DNA of 64,000 nt from [Clostridium] innocuum (GCA_012317185.1 CP048838.1:1798001-1862000); one strand, 5' to 3'. Shown: positions 25,492 to 34,765, counted from the first letter of the stretch. The notes: a model not told the origin generated them from the letters alone. Numbers and translations are program-made.

Positions 25492-26875
25492 TCAGTTAGA
25501 AGCATTACAAGTTGAACATAATGAGAAATATCAAAAAAATGAGATTGGTTTGGCTCAGTTATTTTATGATTTATATCAAGATAAAATATGTTTTGTAAAA
25601 GAAAGAAACCAATGGTTTGTATATGATGGAAGAAGGTGGTGTAGTGATTCTAATGCACTACAAGTCATGGAATATTGTAAAGATTTTGCGAATGAATTGA
25701 TTAGTTATGCAATGGATAAAGATCATAGAGAATTCATTAATGTTGTAAAACGCTTAGCAGAAAGAAAAAGAAGAGTTTTTTTGATTAAAGATGCTAGATC
25801 AATTAGTCCTAAGTCATTTCAAGAGTTTGATAGAAATCCATTTTTATTTAACTGTAAGAATGGAACATATAATTTGAAAACATTTGAACTACAACCACAT
25901 AATGAAAAAGACTACATTACACAGTTGGCTAATGTAGTTTATGACGAGTCAGTTATTTGTGATAGATGGTTAAGTTTTATCGAAGAAGTTACTTTAAATG
26001 ATAAAGAACTAGGATTATATATACAACAAATGTTTGGATATTGTTTAACAGGAAGTACAATTATGGAATGTTTATTTATCTTATATGGTAAATTATCACG
26101 AAATGGAAAGAGCACCACAATAGAAACGGTTGGGAATTTATTGGGAGATTATTTTAAAAATGTACAACCTGAAACATTAAGCAAGTATAAACGGAATGGT
26201 TCATCACCAACACCTGATTTGGCTCGTTTAAAGGGTGCTAGATTGGTTAATGTTCCAGAACCAGAGAAAGACTTAAAACTGAATGAATCGTTGATTAAAC
26301 AGCTCACAGGAGGCGATACAGTAACAGGTAGACATTTGCATGAGGATTTTATTGAATTCAAACCGGAGTTTAAAATTTTAATGAATACGAATCACTTACC
26401 TAGAGTAGAAGATGAAACAATATTTGCGAGCAATCGTATTCACATCATACCATTTGATCGTCATTTCAAAGAAGAAGAACGTGATAATACGTTAAAGTTT
26501 TATTTTCAAGAAGAAAGCAATAAAAGTGGTATCTTGAATTGGATGATTGAGGGTTATCGGCAGGTAGTATTAAATAAAATGAAACCAACCGACAGAATGG
26601 AAAAACTGGTTAAGTCTTATGCGAGAAAAACAAATGTATTTGAGTTATTTGCAGATGAATGTTTAGTGACTAGTATTAAAAATAGGATTCCTTTGAATGA
26701 ATTATATTCAATTTATGTAACATGGTGTTTGAACAACGGATATTCTTATGTTGAAAGAAAAGATTTTAAAGGTATTGTTGAAAAGGATTATATAGTGAAA
26801 CGAAATGGGAAAAGAGGTTTAGAACTTGTTGGTAAAACAGTAATAGAACTTACGGAAAGTGATAGTAGTGAATGA
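25475..26875 (+). CDS. Phage/plasmid primase-helicase, P4/D5 family
   Basis: A 466-residue protein. An N-terminal D5_N region (about 50-170, with NPFLFNCKNGTYNLKT) is followed by an SF3-type helicase core. Walker A is YGKLSRNGKST near residue 208; Walker B-like and sensor parts are ARLVNVPEPEK and FKILMNTNHLPRV with EFKPEF. A C-terminal winged-helix segment (YVTWCLNNGY) follows. The N-terminal archaeo-eukaryotic primase domain of P4 alpha is absent or very reduced, so it is mainly a replicative helicase. It implies that the excised island can replicate. Origin repeats were not recognised. Confidence 0.88.
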   Translation: MKSIRNQLEALQVEHNEKYQKNEIGLAQLFYDLYQDKICFVKERNQWFVYDGRRWCSDSNALQVMEYCKDFANELISYAMDKDHREFINVVKRLAERKRRVFLIKDARSISPKSFQEFDRNPFLFNCKNGTYNLKTFELQPHNEKDYITQLANVVYDESVICDRWLSFIEEVTLNDKELGLYIQQMFGYCLTGSTIMECLFILYGKLSRNGKSTTIETVGNLLGDYFKNVQPETLSKYKRNGSSPTPDLARLKGARLVNVPEPEKDLKLNESLIKQLTGGDTVTGRHLHEDFIEFKPEFKILMNTNHLPRVEDETIFASNRIHIIPFDRHFKEEERDNTLKFYFQEESNKSGILNWMIEGYRQVVLNKMKPTDRMEKLVKSYARKTNVFELFADECLVTSIKNRIPLNELYSIYVTWCLNNGYSYVERKDFKGIVEKDYIVKRNGKRGLELVGKTVIELTESDSSE

Positions 26876-26908
26876 AGTGAACTGTAATTTAAATAAGTAT
26901 ATAAAGAT

Positions 26909-26971
26909 AAGTGATAGAGAGATTACTACAAAATGATTAACACTTGTAGCACTTCTATCACTTTTATTATT
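26909..26971 (+). terminator. Terminator after the replication operon
   Basis: AAGTGATAGA (26909-26918) pairs with TCTATCACTT (26954-26963). Within it CTACAA (26925-26930) pairs with TTGTAG (26944-26949). A T-rich run follows. Confidence 0.8.
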
Positions 26972-27097
26972 TTTTTGGAAATGTTTTATATGTATTGTTG
27001 CATAGGTGAAAAGATGAGATAATATACTCAACAAACATGAATTTGTATGTTTATTATCAGTTATAGATATATTTATTAAATAATGGAGGAGAAAAGT

Positions 27098-27355
27098 ATG
27101 CCATATAATTCTAAGGGAGATTTATATAAAAGAGAAATAGTTAAGAAATTACAAGACAAGGGGTGTGATGTAAAAAACGTAAATGCACTAAATAAGATTA
27201 TGGAAAAAATGGGATTGCTAATTCATTATGGTAATGGTTGGGCTACTACTGATAAAGGAGCTAAATTTTCAATGTGGCATAAAGGAGTATTTAATTCTGA
27301 TGCATGGCATCCTGATCTTATTAATGAGATTATTAAGTATTTGAATAATAAATAA
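27098..27355 (+). CDS. Small protein of unknown function, island accessory
   Basis: An 85-residue basic soluble protein. It has two predicted N-terminal helices (LYKREIVKKLQDKG, VNALNKIMEKMGLL) and then a WATTDKGAKFS turn that looks like a winged-helix wing, as in C-terminal parts of some phage antirepressors. The similarity is weak and no function is assigned. ATG 27098 is chosen because GGAGGAG lies just upstream; an ATG at 27083 lies within that site. Confidence 0.55.
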   Translation: MPYNSKGDLYKREIVKKLQDKGCDVKNVNALNKIMEKMGLLIHYGNGWATTDKGAKFSMWHKGVFNSDAWHPDLINEIIKYLNNK

Positions 27356-27395
27356 CATACATTGAAATAAATTATGATTTTGTGAGGTTGATTAA

Positions 27396-27866
27396 ATGAG
27401 TAATTATACAATAAGTGGCATTAATGATAAATTGAAACTCCCTTTTGAACTTTTTAGTATTGACATAATAGTGAGCAGATTGGAAAAGTTAAAAGGAGCA
27501 GATAATAATCCTATCAGTAATTTTTATCAATTAGATGAAGCAACAAGATCAAAAATTCGGAAACATACTTATCAAGAAAATGCTCGTTTTTTTGCTTATA
27601 TTAAATTTTGTAATGTTAATGGTGATAAATATGGGCTTGTTGGAGGAAAAACAAATTATACCTCCCCAGATTTAGATTTCAGCAAGAATTATGAAAATTC
27701 TTCGACATCTTTTGCAAGGAAGTATTTAAGTAATAATAACTTAGATTGGGACAAAACCGTTATTATTATTGAACACATTCCTACACATGATAAAGAAAGT
27801 GATGATGAAATGGCATTATTTATAGAATGTTTTTTACAACGAGAATTTAATTTATTTGAAAGTTAA
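27396..27866 (+). CDS. Unknown protein, possible GIY-YIG-like nuclease
   Basis: A 156-residue protein not recognised with confidence. Its central part reads FFAYIKFC...KYGLVGGKTN, then RKYL about 35 residues on, and ends ALFIECFLQREFNLF. This order (a GIY-like strand, YGLVGGKT in place of YIGKT, a later Arg, then a helix with Glu and an Asn) resembles a GIY-YIG nuclease fold. The first tyrosine motif is not canonical, so catalysis is uncertain. It lies between the replication genes and the defence cassette. Confidence 0.45.
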   Translation: MSNYTISGINDKLKLPFELFSIDIIVSRLEKLKGADNNPISNFYQLDEATRSKIRKHTYQENARFFAYIKFCNVNGDKYGLVGGKTNYTSPDLDFSKNYENSSTSFARKYLSNNNLDWDKTVIIIEHIPTHDKESDDEMALFIECFLQREFNLFES

Positions 27867-27933
27867 TCATTATATAAATTAAAATTAGTTGAAGCCACAA
27901 ATCTCATTTTGTCGCTAAATATAAATTATTGAT

Positions 27934-27968
27934 AGAGTCAATAACTAACAAAGTTGGCTCTTTTTTTA
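27934..27968 (+). terminator. Terminator
   Basis: AGAGTCAA (27934-27941) pairs with TTGGCTCT (27954-27961, one wobble), followed by a run of seven T. Confidence 0.7.
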
Positions 27969-27988
27969 TGTCGGAAGGAATAAATACT

Positions 27989-28330
27989 ATGAATACATAA
28001 CAACTAAAACAATAATTAAATGAAAAACTACAAAAGAAATATGATGATTTTATTGAAAGATTGAAGGCATTACCACCGGAAAAAATTATTGATAGTTCTT
28101 ACGAAAAGGTGTTTAAAGAAGAATTTATGACAACTGTTAAAAATGAAAATTTATCAAGAACGGATATAAATACACACTACTTAAAATGGATTCCCCTCTT
28201 GATACTTTGTATTGAGAATGATTAAAAAATGATCTCAGTTATATCCCTTTAATAGAAAATACTGTTGATGATCATACAAAAGAAGTGGTAAAACTACAAA
28301 AAGAGATTCATTTGAGCGTTAATTATTATT
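27989..28330 (+). pseudogene. DUF3848 protein remnant (ICE debris)
   Basis: The reading frame from ATG 27989 has stop codons at positions 4 and 9 and breaks near 28180. The translated fragments (LNEKLQKKYDDFIERLKALPPEKIID, SYEKVFKEEFM, PLDTLY, LKNDLSYIPLIENTVD) match the layout of DUF3848 proteins, which are common in conjugative elements of gut Firmicutes. Several stops and at least one frameshift show that it is dead. It suggests that part of the island came from an ICE. Confidence 0.65.
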
Positions 28331-28517
28331 AAATTATTAGGAAAGATGATAACAATTTGTTTTTCTTTTTTATTTGGTTGGTAAAAAAGAAAGGTTTTTT
28401 TATTGAAGAGCATACGAAAAGTTTTAAAAGAAATACAAAAATTAGAGAAAGAAAAAGGAATAAAGGTATCAATGGTTACTTCAATCCACCTAGTGAAAAT
28501 GCAAAAAAATACTATGT
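28331..28517. other. Degraded stretch, no intact gene
   Basis: Short frames occur, such as one ending NPPSENAKKYYVS, which looks like the tail of a mobile-element protein, but no start or full domain is present. It is probably a continuation of the ICE debris. Confidence 0.4.
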
Positions 28518-28621
28518 CTCGTAGTGTAGCAAGCACTGACTTTTGCCGGCAAACCAAAAGTCGCTTGTTAGGACACAGTCCTAAGACCTACGAGAATAGT
28601 AGAAATTTATTCTACTTTTGG
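28518..28621 (+). ncRNA. Three-helix structured element followed by a terminator (RNA or oriT-like)
   Basis: Three nested perfect inverted repeats form a closed junction. P1 is CTCGTAG (28518-28524) with CTACGAG (28588-28594). P2 is CAAGC-act-GACTTTTG (28530-28545) with CAAAAGTC-GCTTG (28555-28567). P3 is TTAGGAC-ACA-GTCCTAA (28568-28584). Directly after it AGTAGAA (28598-28604) pairs with TTCTACT (28610-28616) followed by TTTT, an intrinsic terminator. This could be a small structured RNA of about 100 nt or a DNA site such as an origin of transfer. No known RNA family was recognised. Confidence 0.5.
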
Positions 28622-28698
28622 AATATGTATTGTAGACAATAAAGAAACATGAGATAATTATATTAATAATAAATTAACTTGGAGGTTGTTAGAACAAT

Positions 28699-29703
28699 AT
28701 GAGTAAGATAGATAGAGTTTTATTATCATGTGAAAAAGTAATAGATGGTATTGAAGACGAAACGATTACAACTGAATCTGCTTTACTTCAATGTTTGAAG
28801 ATTGCAAGATTGCTAAATGATGAGGAATCGATAATATGGCTGCAATATGAATATGGAGGGTACCCTAGAAATGAAGAGGGTTATGTTTTATCAAATGCTT
28901 GGAATTTAGCATATAATAAAGGAAGAGGATTTATACAGGACGGAAAACAATGTATTTTTATAGAGTTGGCTTCAGAGTTAGAGGAAAAAATTTTAGTGCT
29001 CCAAAAAGCGGTTGGTAATTTTACAACTAATGGTGCATCGGTAGATGGTCAATATGCTTTGTCTGCAATGAATCGATTAACAGAACAAGTTCACAATTCA
29101 ACTAACAAAATAGTTAATAGTATTACATTAGCTCAAAAGCGACTAGCTTCATTGAAAGCACAGTATTATGAGTATGCTCTTAAAAAACAAATTGAATTAA
29201 CTTTTGGGAATATTGCAACTGATATATTTTCTAAATATAGGGAAAAAGTAGATAATGCATTTTCAAATTTATCAAAAGAAACATTATTGAAATTACAAGC
29301 AATTGAAGGAAAATTAAATACAGAAAATCCGGAATTATATTCGCAGGCTTTAACTACTTGTCGAAGATTATTTGAAAGCATAGCAGTAGAATTATTTAAT
29401 AAGTATTTTCCTGATTATAAGGAAAAAATATATGTAACAAAATCAGGAAAAGAAATTGATGTAAGTGGAGATCATTACAAAAATAAACTTTCAGCAGTAA
29501 TAGAAATATTAGAGGATAAATCGTCTACGAAGACATTAATTGGAAGTGATATAGTATATCTTCTTGATTGGATTAGTAACTTAATTGATTTACAATGCAA
29601 AGGCGTTCATTCAAATATAACAAGAGAGCATGCAGAAAGGTGCATTCTTCAAACTTATATGTGTTTAGGTGATATATTAAATATGCAAAATGATGCTCAT
29701 TAA
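28699..29703 (+). CDS. AbiTii-like domain protein (putative abortive infection)
   Basis: A 334-residue soluble protein. The first 85 residues match the AbiTii N-terminal domain pattern: two helices with LLQCLKIARLLNDEESIIWLQYEYGGYP. A central helical region (about 100-190) is likely a coiled coil. The C-terminal 150 residues (TTCRRLFESIAVELFNKYFPDY... GVHSNITREHAERCI) form a helical domain of the kind found at the end of such proteins. It lies 42 bases before the McrB gene, after GGAGGTT, in the same orientation. AbiTii proteins are known as phage-abortive genes. Here it may be part of, or a helper to, the McrBC system. Confidence 0.6.
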   Translation: MSKIDRVLLSCEKVIDGIEDETITTESALLQCLKIARLLNDEESIIWLQYEYGGYPRNEEGYVLSNAWNLAYNKGRGFIQDGKQCIFIELASELEEKILVLQKAVGNFTTNGASVDGQYALSAMNRLTEQVHNSTNKIVNSITLAQKRLASLKAQYYEYALKKQIELTFGNIATDIFSKYREKVDNAFSNLSKETLLKLQAIEGKLNTENPELYSQALTTCRRLFESIAVELFNKYFPDYKEKIYVTKSGKEIDVSGDHYKNKLSAVIEILEDKSSTKTLIGSDIVYLLDWISNLIDLQCKGVHSNITREHAERCILQTYMCLGDILNMQNDAH

Positions 29704-29745
29704 AATTATTTTAGTGTATTTACAATTATTAATAGAAAGGATTAT

Positions 29746-31917
29746 GTGATTAGCATGAATAACAAAAAATATGATTGGATAGATTTTTATAAAGAGTTTG
29801 TTGAAAAACTTTTAGAATATAGGTATAGACCTAAAGAACTAATAGAAATTGTTAAGTCTGTATATAATGATACAGGGATTTCTATGCCAAAGTTAGATCG
29901 TAATAATAACTTAGTTGATATTGACCCTTTAACAGTAATGGGAACATTTAATAAAAAAATGAAAGATTCTAACCGCATTGCATTGTGTTCTGCATATGCA
30001 AGGAGATTAGATATATCTGCATCTGTTCCAAGCAACTTTGATAGTCTTCCTGTGCTTAATCCATTAAATTCAACCTTTTACCCATTTATTGAGGAACGTG
30101 GAGAAGATGATATTAGTGATTTGTGGAAGTTTTTTGAATATGCTATTAAATATGCTAAAAATCTGAAAAGAGAAGATAGAGATGAGTTAGAATTCTATTT
30201 TGATAAAGTTGTAAATATTAAATACAATGGTAATAGTAAAATTACAATGGCACTTTATTGGATTGCTCCGGAATCTTATATAAATTTAGATAGCAGAAAT
30301 AGATGGTATATATATGAATCAGGAAAAATTCCAAGTGATGTAGTTGAAAATTTACCAGAAGTTGAATCAAAAATGTTAGCAAATGTTTATTTTGAGATTT
30401 TAGACAAACTACAATCTTATCTTAAAAGTGGTAGAAGTAAGTTGAAAAATTTTAATCAATTATCTTTCGAAGCATGGCAATATTCAGATGAAGTAAATAA
30501 ATTAATAAGAGAAGAACAAGCAGTATATAAAACTACTGACAAAGGTGACGGTTTAGCAGATGAGGATGTAGATACGAATAGATATTGGATATATTCTGCT
30601 GGACCAAATTCGAACTTTTGGTCTGAATATTACGAAGCAGGAATTATGGCTATTGGATGGGGAGGAATTGGTGATTGCACCAACTTGTCAAAAAATGAAA
30701 TTAAACAAATGATGAAAAAAACTTACAATCCAGAATTATCATATAGAAATGCAGCACACGCAGTTTGGCAATTTGCCCACGAAATGAAAATAGGAGATAT
30801 TGTTATTGTAAAAAAAGGTTTTCATAAAATTGTGGGTAGGGGAATTGTCACTTCAGATTATATGTTTGATGAATCTATTGAAGATGATTATAAGAATACA
30901 CGCTTGGTTAATTGGACTGACATTGGAGAATGGGAAACTGAAGGACAACAAGTTGTAAAGGTATTGACTGATATTACTCCATATACTGACTATGTAAAAC
31001 AGCTAAATGCAATGTTTGAAGATGAGGATGTTATTGAAGATGAGAAAGAAATTATTTATCCTAAATATAGTGAAATAGATTTTTTAAATGAAGTATTTAT
31101 GGATGAACAACAATATAAAACCATTAAGGGATTACTTTATAAAAAGAAAAATATAATTCTTCAAGGTGCACCTGGTGTAGGGAAAACATTTACGGCTAAA
31201 AGACTTGCTTATTCACTTATGGGAGTAAAAGATCAATCTAGAGTTATGGTTATACAGTTTCATCAAAGCTATTCATATGAGGACTTTATAGAAGGATTTA
31301 GACCAACAACTAACGGAAATGGTTTTGAAATAAAGAAAGGAGCTTTTTATAATTTCTGTAAAATTGCTGAAACTGATAAAGAGAATGAATACTTCTTTAT
31401 TATAGATGAAATTAATAGAGGAAATCTTAGTAAGATATTTGGGGAACTTTTTATGTTAATTGAAAATGATAAAAGGGGTAATTCCTTAAGTTTATTATAT
31501 TCAGATGAAAAGTTTAATGTTCCTTCTAATGTTTATATTATAGGGATGATGAATACTGCTGATAGAGGGCTTGCACTATTAGACTATGCTTTAAGAAGAC
31601 GTTTTGCATTTTATGAAATGGTTGCAGGATTTGATTCTACAAAATTCATTGAATATAAGGATAAGCTAAATGATAATAAATTTAATAACTTAATAGATAC
31701 TGTAAAGGAATTAAATCAAGCGATTAAAAATGATGATTCATTAGGAGAAGGTTTTTGTATAGGTCATAGTTATTTCTGCAATTTAGACAAAGTAACTGAA
31801 TTTGAATTAGAGAATATTGTTGAATATGAGTTGATCCCATTGTTAAAAGAATATTGGTTTGATGAAAAATCTAAAGTAAATACTTGGACGAGTAAATTAA
31901 GAGGTGCAATTAAGTGA
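29746..31917 (+). CDS. mcrB: McrB-like GTPase with EVE-type reader domain
   Basis: A 723-residue protein. The N-terminal 270 residues are a region seen in EVE-McrB fusions (LPVLNPLNSTFYPF, YWIAPESYINLDS). Residues about 277-430 form an EVE/PUA-like domain (RYWIYSAGPNSNFW, AGIMAIGWGGIGDC), expected to read modified bases. Residues 455-723 are an AAA+ domain of the McrB family: Walker A GAPGVGKT near 478, FHQSYSYEDFIEG, Walker B FFIIDEINRGN and MMNTADRGLALLDYALRRRF. It should drive GTP-dependent translocation for the McrC nuclease. A GTG at 29746 with AAAGG five bases upstream is used; ATG 29755 is an alternative. Its stop overlaps the McrC start (GTGA). Confidence 0.88.
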   Translation: MISMNNKKYDWIDFYKEFVEKLLEYRYRPKELIEIVKSVYNDTGISMPKLDRNNNLVDIDPLTVMGTFNKKMKDSNRIALCSAYARRLDISASVPSNFDSLPVLNPLNSTFYPFIEERGEDDISDLWKFFEYAIKYAKNLKREDRDELEFYFDKVVNIKYNGNSKITMALYWIAPESYINLDSRNRWYIYESGKIPSDVVENLPEVESKMLANVYFEILDKLQSYLKSGRSKLKNFNQLSFEAWQYSDEVNKLIREEQAVYKTTDKGDGLADEDVDTNRYWIYSAGPNSNFWSEYYEAGIMAIGWGGIGDCTNLSKNEIKQMMKKTYNPELSYRNAAHAVWQFAHEMKIGDIVIVKKGFHKIVGRGIVTSDYMFDESIEDDYKNTRLVNWTDIGEWETEGQQVVKVLTDITPYTDYVKQLNAMFEDEDVIEDEKEIIYPKYSEIDFLNEVFMDEQQYKTIKGLLYKKKNIILQGAPGVGKTFTAKRLAYSLMGVKDQSRVMVIQFHQSYSYEDFIEGFRPTTNGNGFEIKKGAFYNFCKIAETDKENEYFFIIDEINRGNLSKIFGELFMLIENDKRGNSLSLLYSDEKFNVPSNVYIIGMMNTADRGLALLDYALRRRFAFYEMVAGFDSTKFIEYKDKLNDNKFNNLIDTVKELNQAIKNDDSLGEGFCIGHSYFCNLDKVTEFELENIVEYELIPLLKEYWFDEKSKVNTWTSKLRGAIK

Positions 31918-32936
31918 TTCCGGTTAAAAATGTTTATTATATGCTATCTTATGCTTTTAGAATCTTAAATGAAGATGGATATAAGCAAATTTCTACAGAG
32001 GAATTCGATAATATCTTAGAATTATGTGCTTCAATTCTTTCAAGAGGATTATCAATTTTGATTAAACGAGGATTACTTAAAGAGTATATTTCACAAAGTG
32101 AAGAAATAGGTTCGGTTAAAGGAAAAATTGAAGTTTCTGAATCAACGAAGAAAAGCACATTAATAAGAAATCGATTAATATGTACCTATGATAATTTTTC
32201 TGTTAATTCATATCCAAACCGTATTATTAAAACAACAATGAATACTTTATTAAAATCGGATTTATCTAATGAAAGAAAAAAAGAACTTCGAAAAATATAT
32301 TTTTACTTTCAAGATGTTGATATATTGAATATTCATGATATTAACTGGAAAATTCAATATAATAAAAATAATCAAAATTATAGATTATTAATTTCTGTTT
32401 GTTATTTAGTCATTCATGGTTTATTGCAGACAAAATCAAGTGGATCATTTAAACTGATGGATTTTATTGATGAACAAAGAATGTCAAAACTATATGAGAA
32501 GTTCATTTTAGAGTATTATAGAAAAGAATTTTCAGAATTAGATGTATCATCATCACAGATACAATGGAATTTAGATGATGGATTTGATTTGATGCTGCCA
32601 GTAATGCAAAGTGATATAATGATTTCAAATAATGAAAAAACTTTAATTATAGATGCAAAATATTATTCACATAGTACACAATCTCAATTTGATGTTCACA
32701 CAATACATTCTCATAATTTATATCAAATATTTACGTATGTGAAAAACAAAGATAAAAATAATACAGGTAATATATCTGGAATGTTGTTGTATGCGAAAAC
32801 CGATGAAGATATTCAACCAAATAAAGATTATAAAATGAGCGGGAATCAAATATCAGTAAAAAATTTGGATTTGAATTGTGATTTTACTCAAATAAAAAAA
32901 CAATTAAATGAATTTGTGAAGAATATGATGAAATGA
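31914..32936 (+). CDS. mcrC: McrC-like nuclease subunit
   Basis: A 340-residue protein. The N-terminal half binds McrB in known systems (IPVKNVYYMLSYAFRIL; EEIGSVKGKIEVSES). The C-terminal half is a PD-(D/E)xK nuclease: SDIMISNNEKTLIIDAKYY gives the Asp and the D-A-K pair, near residues 237-250. It starts at GTG 31914, overlapping the mcrB stop by four bases, and its TGA overlaps the start of the next gene, so the three are translationally coupled. With McrB it should cut modified DNA. Confidence 0.9.
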   Translation: MIPVKNVYYMLSYAFRILNEDGYKQISTEEFDNILELCASILSRGLSILIKRGLLKEYISQSEEIGSVKGKIEVSESTKKSTLIRNRLICTYDNFSVNSYPNRIIKTTMNTLLKSDLSNERKKELRKIYFYFQDVDILNIHDINWKIQYNKNNQNYRLLISVCYLVIHGLLQTKSSGSFKLMDFIDEQRMSKLYEKFILEYYRKEFSELDVSSSQIQWNLDDGFDLMLPVMQSDIMISNNEKTLIIDAKYYSHSTQSQFDVHTIHSHNLYQIFTYVKNKDKNNTGNISGMLLYAKTDEDIQPNKDYKMSGNQISVKNLDLNCDFTQIKKQLNEFVKNMMK

Positions 32937-34366
32937 AAGGAATGGTAACAATGGATGATATATTAATTTCAGATTTCTTAAATTTAGGTAATTTGTTAAG
33001 TGATAATGGTGTATTTGATGCTCTAATGAACAGAGATAGTCCGTTTTATATTAATATTTTAAGATTAAGAAACGCAAAAACTGAAGAATTTGTTAATTCG
33101 TATGATAATATAAATAATTATTTTTCGAATATAATGTTATTGCTACAGAATTCTAAAAATAAAAATGATATTTTTTATAGAAAAGCATTAAAGAAATTTG
33201 ATTTTCCTGAAGTGAATGGAATTAACTTTGGATTTTCAAAATCAGATAAAGGAGCTGGATTTGGAAAGACACTTTCTGCTCAAGTAATAAGTGATGCGTT
33301 TGATATTGTCAAAGCTGGAGTTAAAGAACCTGAGATTTTTCAGCTAATAGGATTATTCGAAGAAAATATTGCGGGTGATCGTTTGAGCGATATGATAGCA
33401 ACTCTTATACTATGTGATATTAAGAATTACACAAGAAGAATAAATATGCAATTAGAAATAACGGCAGAAAACTATCCTGATTTAGAGTTTAATGATGGTA
33501 TTGTTGTGAACCCTTATAAGAATTGTGACTTATTGTATGTTCCAGAAGAGATATTGCATGAATTACCAATTGCAAGAGATTGGGATGATATTGATAGAGT
33601 GATTTTTGAAAATAATGTAATTCGTGAAGAAGTTAATGATACTATTAGTGAAAATTGGAAAAAAATGTCTTCAGGTGAGAAAAAATACTATTTAAAAGAA
33701 CATTTTTTTAAAGATTTAGATCTATGTTCACGATTAATTAGTAATTATAAAGAAGAAGAAATTGGTGAATTTTCATATAGTTCAAATGTCGATTATTACT
33801 CGCTGAAAATATTTAAATCCATGAAAGAAAGTCAGATGTTTAATTTTTTATGCCATGTAAATAATGATGGAATAAAAAGTATGGATGTAGCAATGATTAT
33901 ACTTAATGTATTTAAAGATTGGATAGAAAATAATAAGGGGTGGGAATTAATTTTAAATGCACCTAGTTCAAAACGAGAAAAAACTGTACAAAAATTGCTT
34001 CATTTATCTGGAAAGAAAATTTGTGAGGATAACAATTTCGATTTCTCATTTGAAGCTAATGAAGGGCCTGGCCCTGTAGATGTCAAAATTAGTAGAGGAG
34101 CAATAGATAAAACATTAATTGAGGTGAAATTAAATTCAAATAAGGATTACATACATGGATATGAAGAACAATTAAAAAAATATGCTTTATCTGAAAATAC
34201 GAATAATTGTATTTACTTATATATAAAAACTGAGAATCACCCACAAAGAGATGAAAAAATAATGAAAATTGCTAATGATGCAAAAAATCATTCATCATTT
34301 AAACCTTATTTATATGTGATAGATTCTCAAGAACAGTTGTCGGCGAGCAAAAGAGATAAGTGCTAA
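32933..34366 (+). CDS. PD-(D/E)xK-type protein coupled to McrBC (function unknown)
   Basis: A 477-residue protein without a recognised family name. The first 360 residues are mostly helical and contain no known domain. The C-terminal 110 residues look like a restriction-nuclease core: EGPGPVDVKISRG gives an Asp near residue 378, IEVKLNSN the E-x-K near 396-398, and EEQLKKYA a following helix Gln. It starts by an ATGA overlap with mcrC, so it belongs to the same transcript. ATG 32951 is an alternative start behind AAAGG. It could be a second nuclease, a nuclease-dead subunit or a regulator of the McrBC system. Confidence 0.7.
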   Translation: MKGMVTMDDILISDFLNLGNLLSDNGVFDALMNRDSPFYINILRLRNAKTEEFVNSYDNINNYFSNIMLLLQNSKNKNDIFYRKALKKFDFPEVNGINFGFSKSDKGAGFGKTLSAQVISDAFDIVKAGVKEPEIFQLIGLFEENIAGDRLSDMIATLILCDIKNYTRRINMQLEITAENYPDLEFNDGIVVNPYKNCDLLYVPEEILHELPIARDWDDIDRVIFENNVIREEVNDTISENWKKMSSGEKKYYLKEHFFKDLDLCSRLISNYKEEEIGEFSYSSNVDYYSLKIFKSMKESQMFNFLCHVNNDGIKSMDVAMIILNVFKDWIENNKGWELILNAPSSKREKTVQKLLHLSGKKICEDNNFDFSFEANEGPGPVDVKISRGAIDKTLIEVKLNSNKDYIHGYEEQLKKYALSENTNNCIYLYIKTENHPQRDEKIMKIANDAKNHSSFKPYLYVIDSQEQLSASKRDKC

Positions 34367-34384
34367 TGTTATAAGATAAAATGT

Positions 34385-34410
34385 AGCAAGCCCCTTAATT
34401 AGGACTTGCT
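34385..34410. terminator. Hairpin between convergent genes
   Basis: AGCAAGCCC pairs with GGACTTGCT (one mismatch). The T-run is poor on both strands, somewhat better on the minus strand. It separates the nuclease gene and the convergent tnpV. Confidence 0.45.
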
Positions 34411-34417
34411 ATCATAA

Positions 34418-34765
34418 CTATTGATAAATGAGGTCGTTCAATACAATTTCTTCTGCAATTTTATTAATCATATTCATTTGTTTTACCCAAAGCATTTGAT
34501 TGGATTGCTTTAATTGTTCAGTTATATTGTATTGTAGAATAAGTTGTTTAATGAGATGGTCATACATTAGATTTGCTTGTGAATCAATATCTTGAAGATA
34601 TTCATTTAATTGATTTTTAAGCAATAGGGAAGTGTATAGTCCTTGTTCATTTTGTTTTAGATAATTAAGTTTTGCTCTACCCCATTTTGATAAATAAGGT
34701 TGTTCGTTTGCTTGTAGATTTGGATAGTAATAATCTCCAACTTTTGAGTATGTAATTTTCTTCAT
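34418..34765 (-). CDS. tnpV: TnpV-like transposon protein
   Basis: A 115-residue protein matching the TnpV pattern of Tn4451-type mobilisable transposons: MKKITYSKVGDYYYPNL start, LSKWGRAKLNYLKQN, LLLKNQLNEYLQDID and a C-terminal MNMINKIAEEIVLNDLIY. The function of TnpV is not established. Its presence at the right end of the island, convergent with the defence genes, supports descent partly from a Tn4451/ICE-type element. A good AAAGGAA site precedes its start. Confidence 0.8.
   Translation of the reverse strand: MKKITYSKVGDYYYPNLQANEQPYLSKWGRAKLNYLKQNEQGLYTSLLLKNQLNEYLQDIDSQANLMYDHLIKQLILQYNITEQLKQSNQMLWVKQMNMINKIAEEIVLNDLIYQ

Noticed and set aside
28403..28642. 79-codon frame across the structured element
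   Set aside because: The frame runs through the three-helix element and the terminator; its second half has no protein character.
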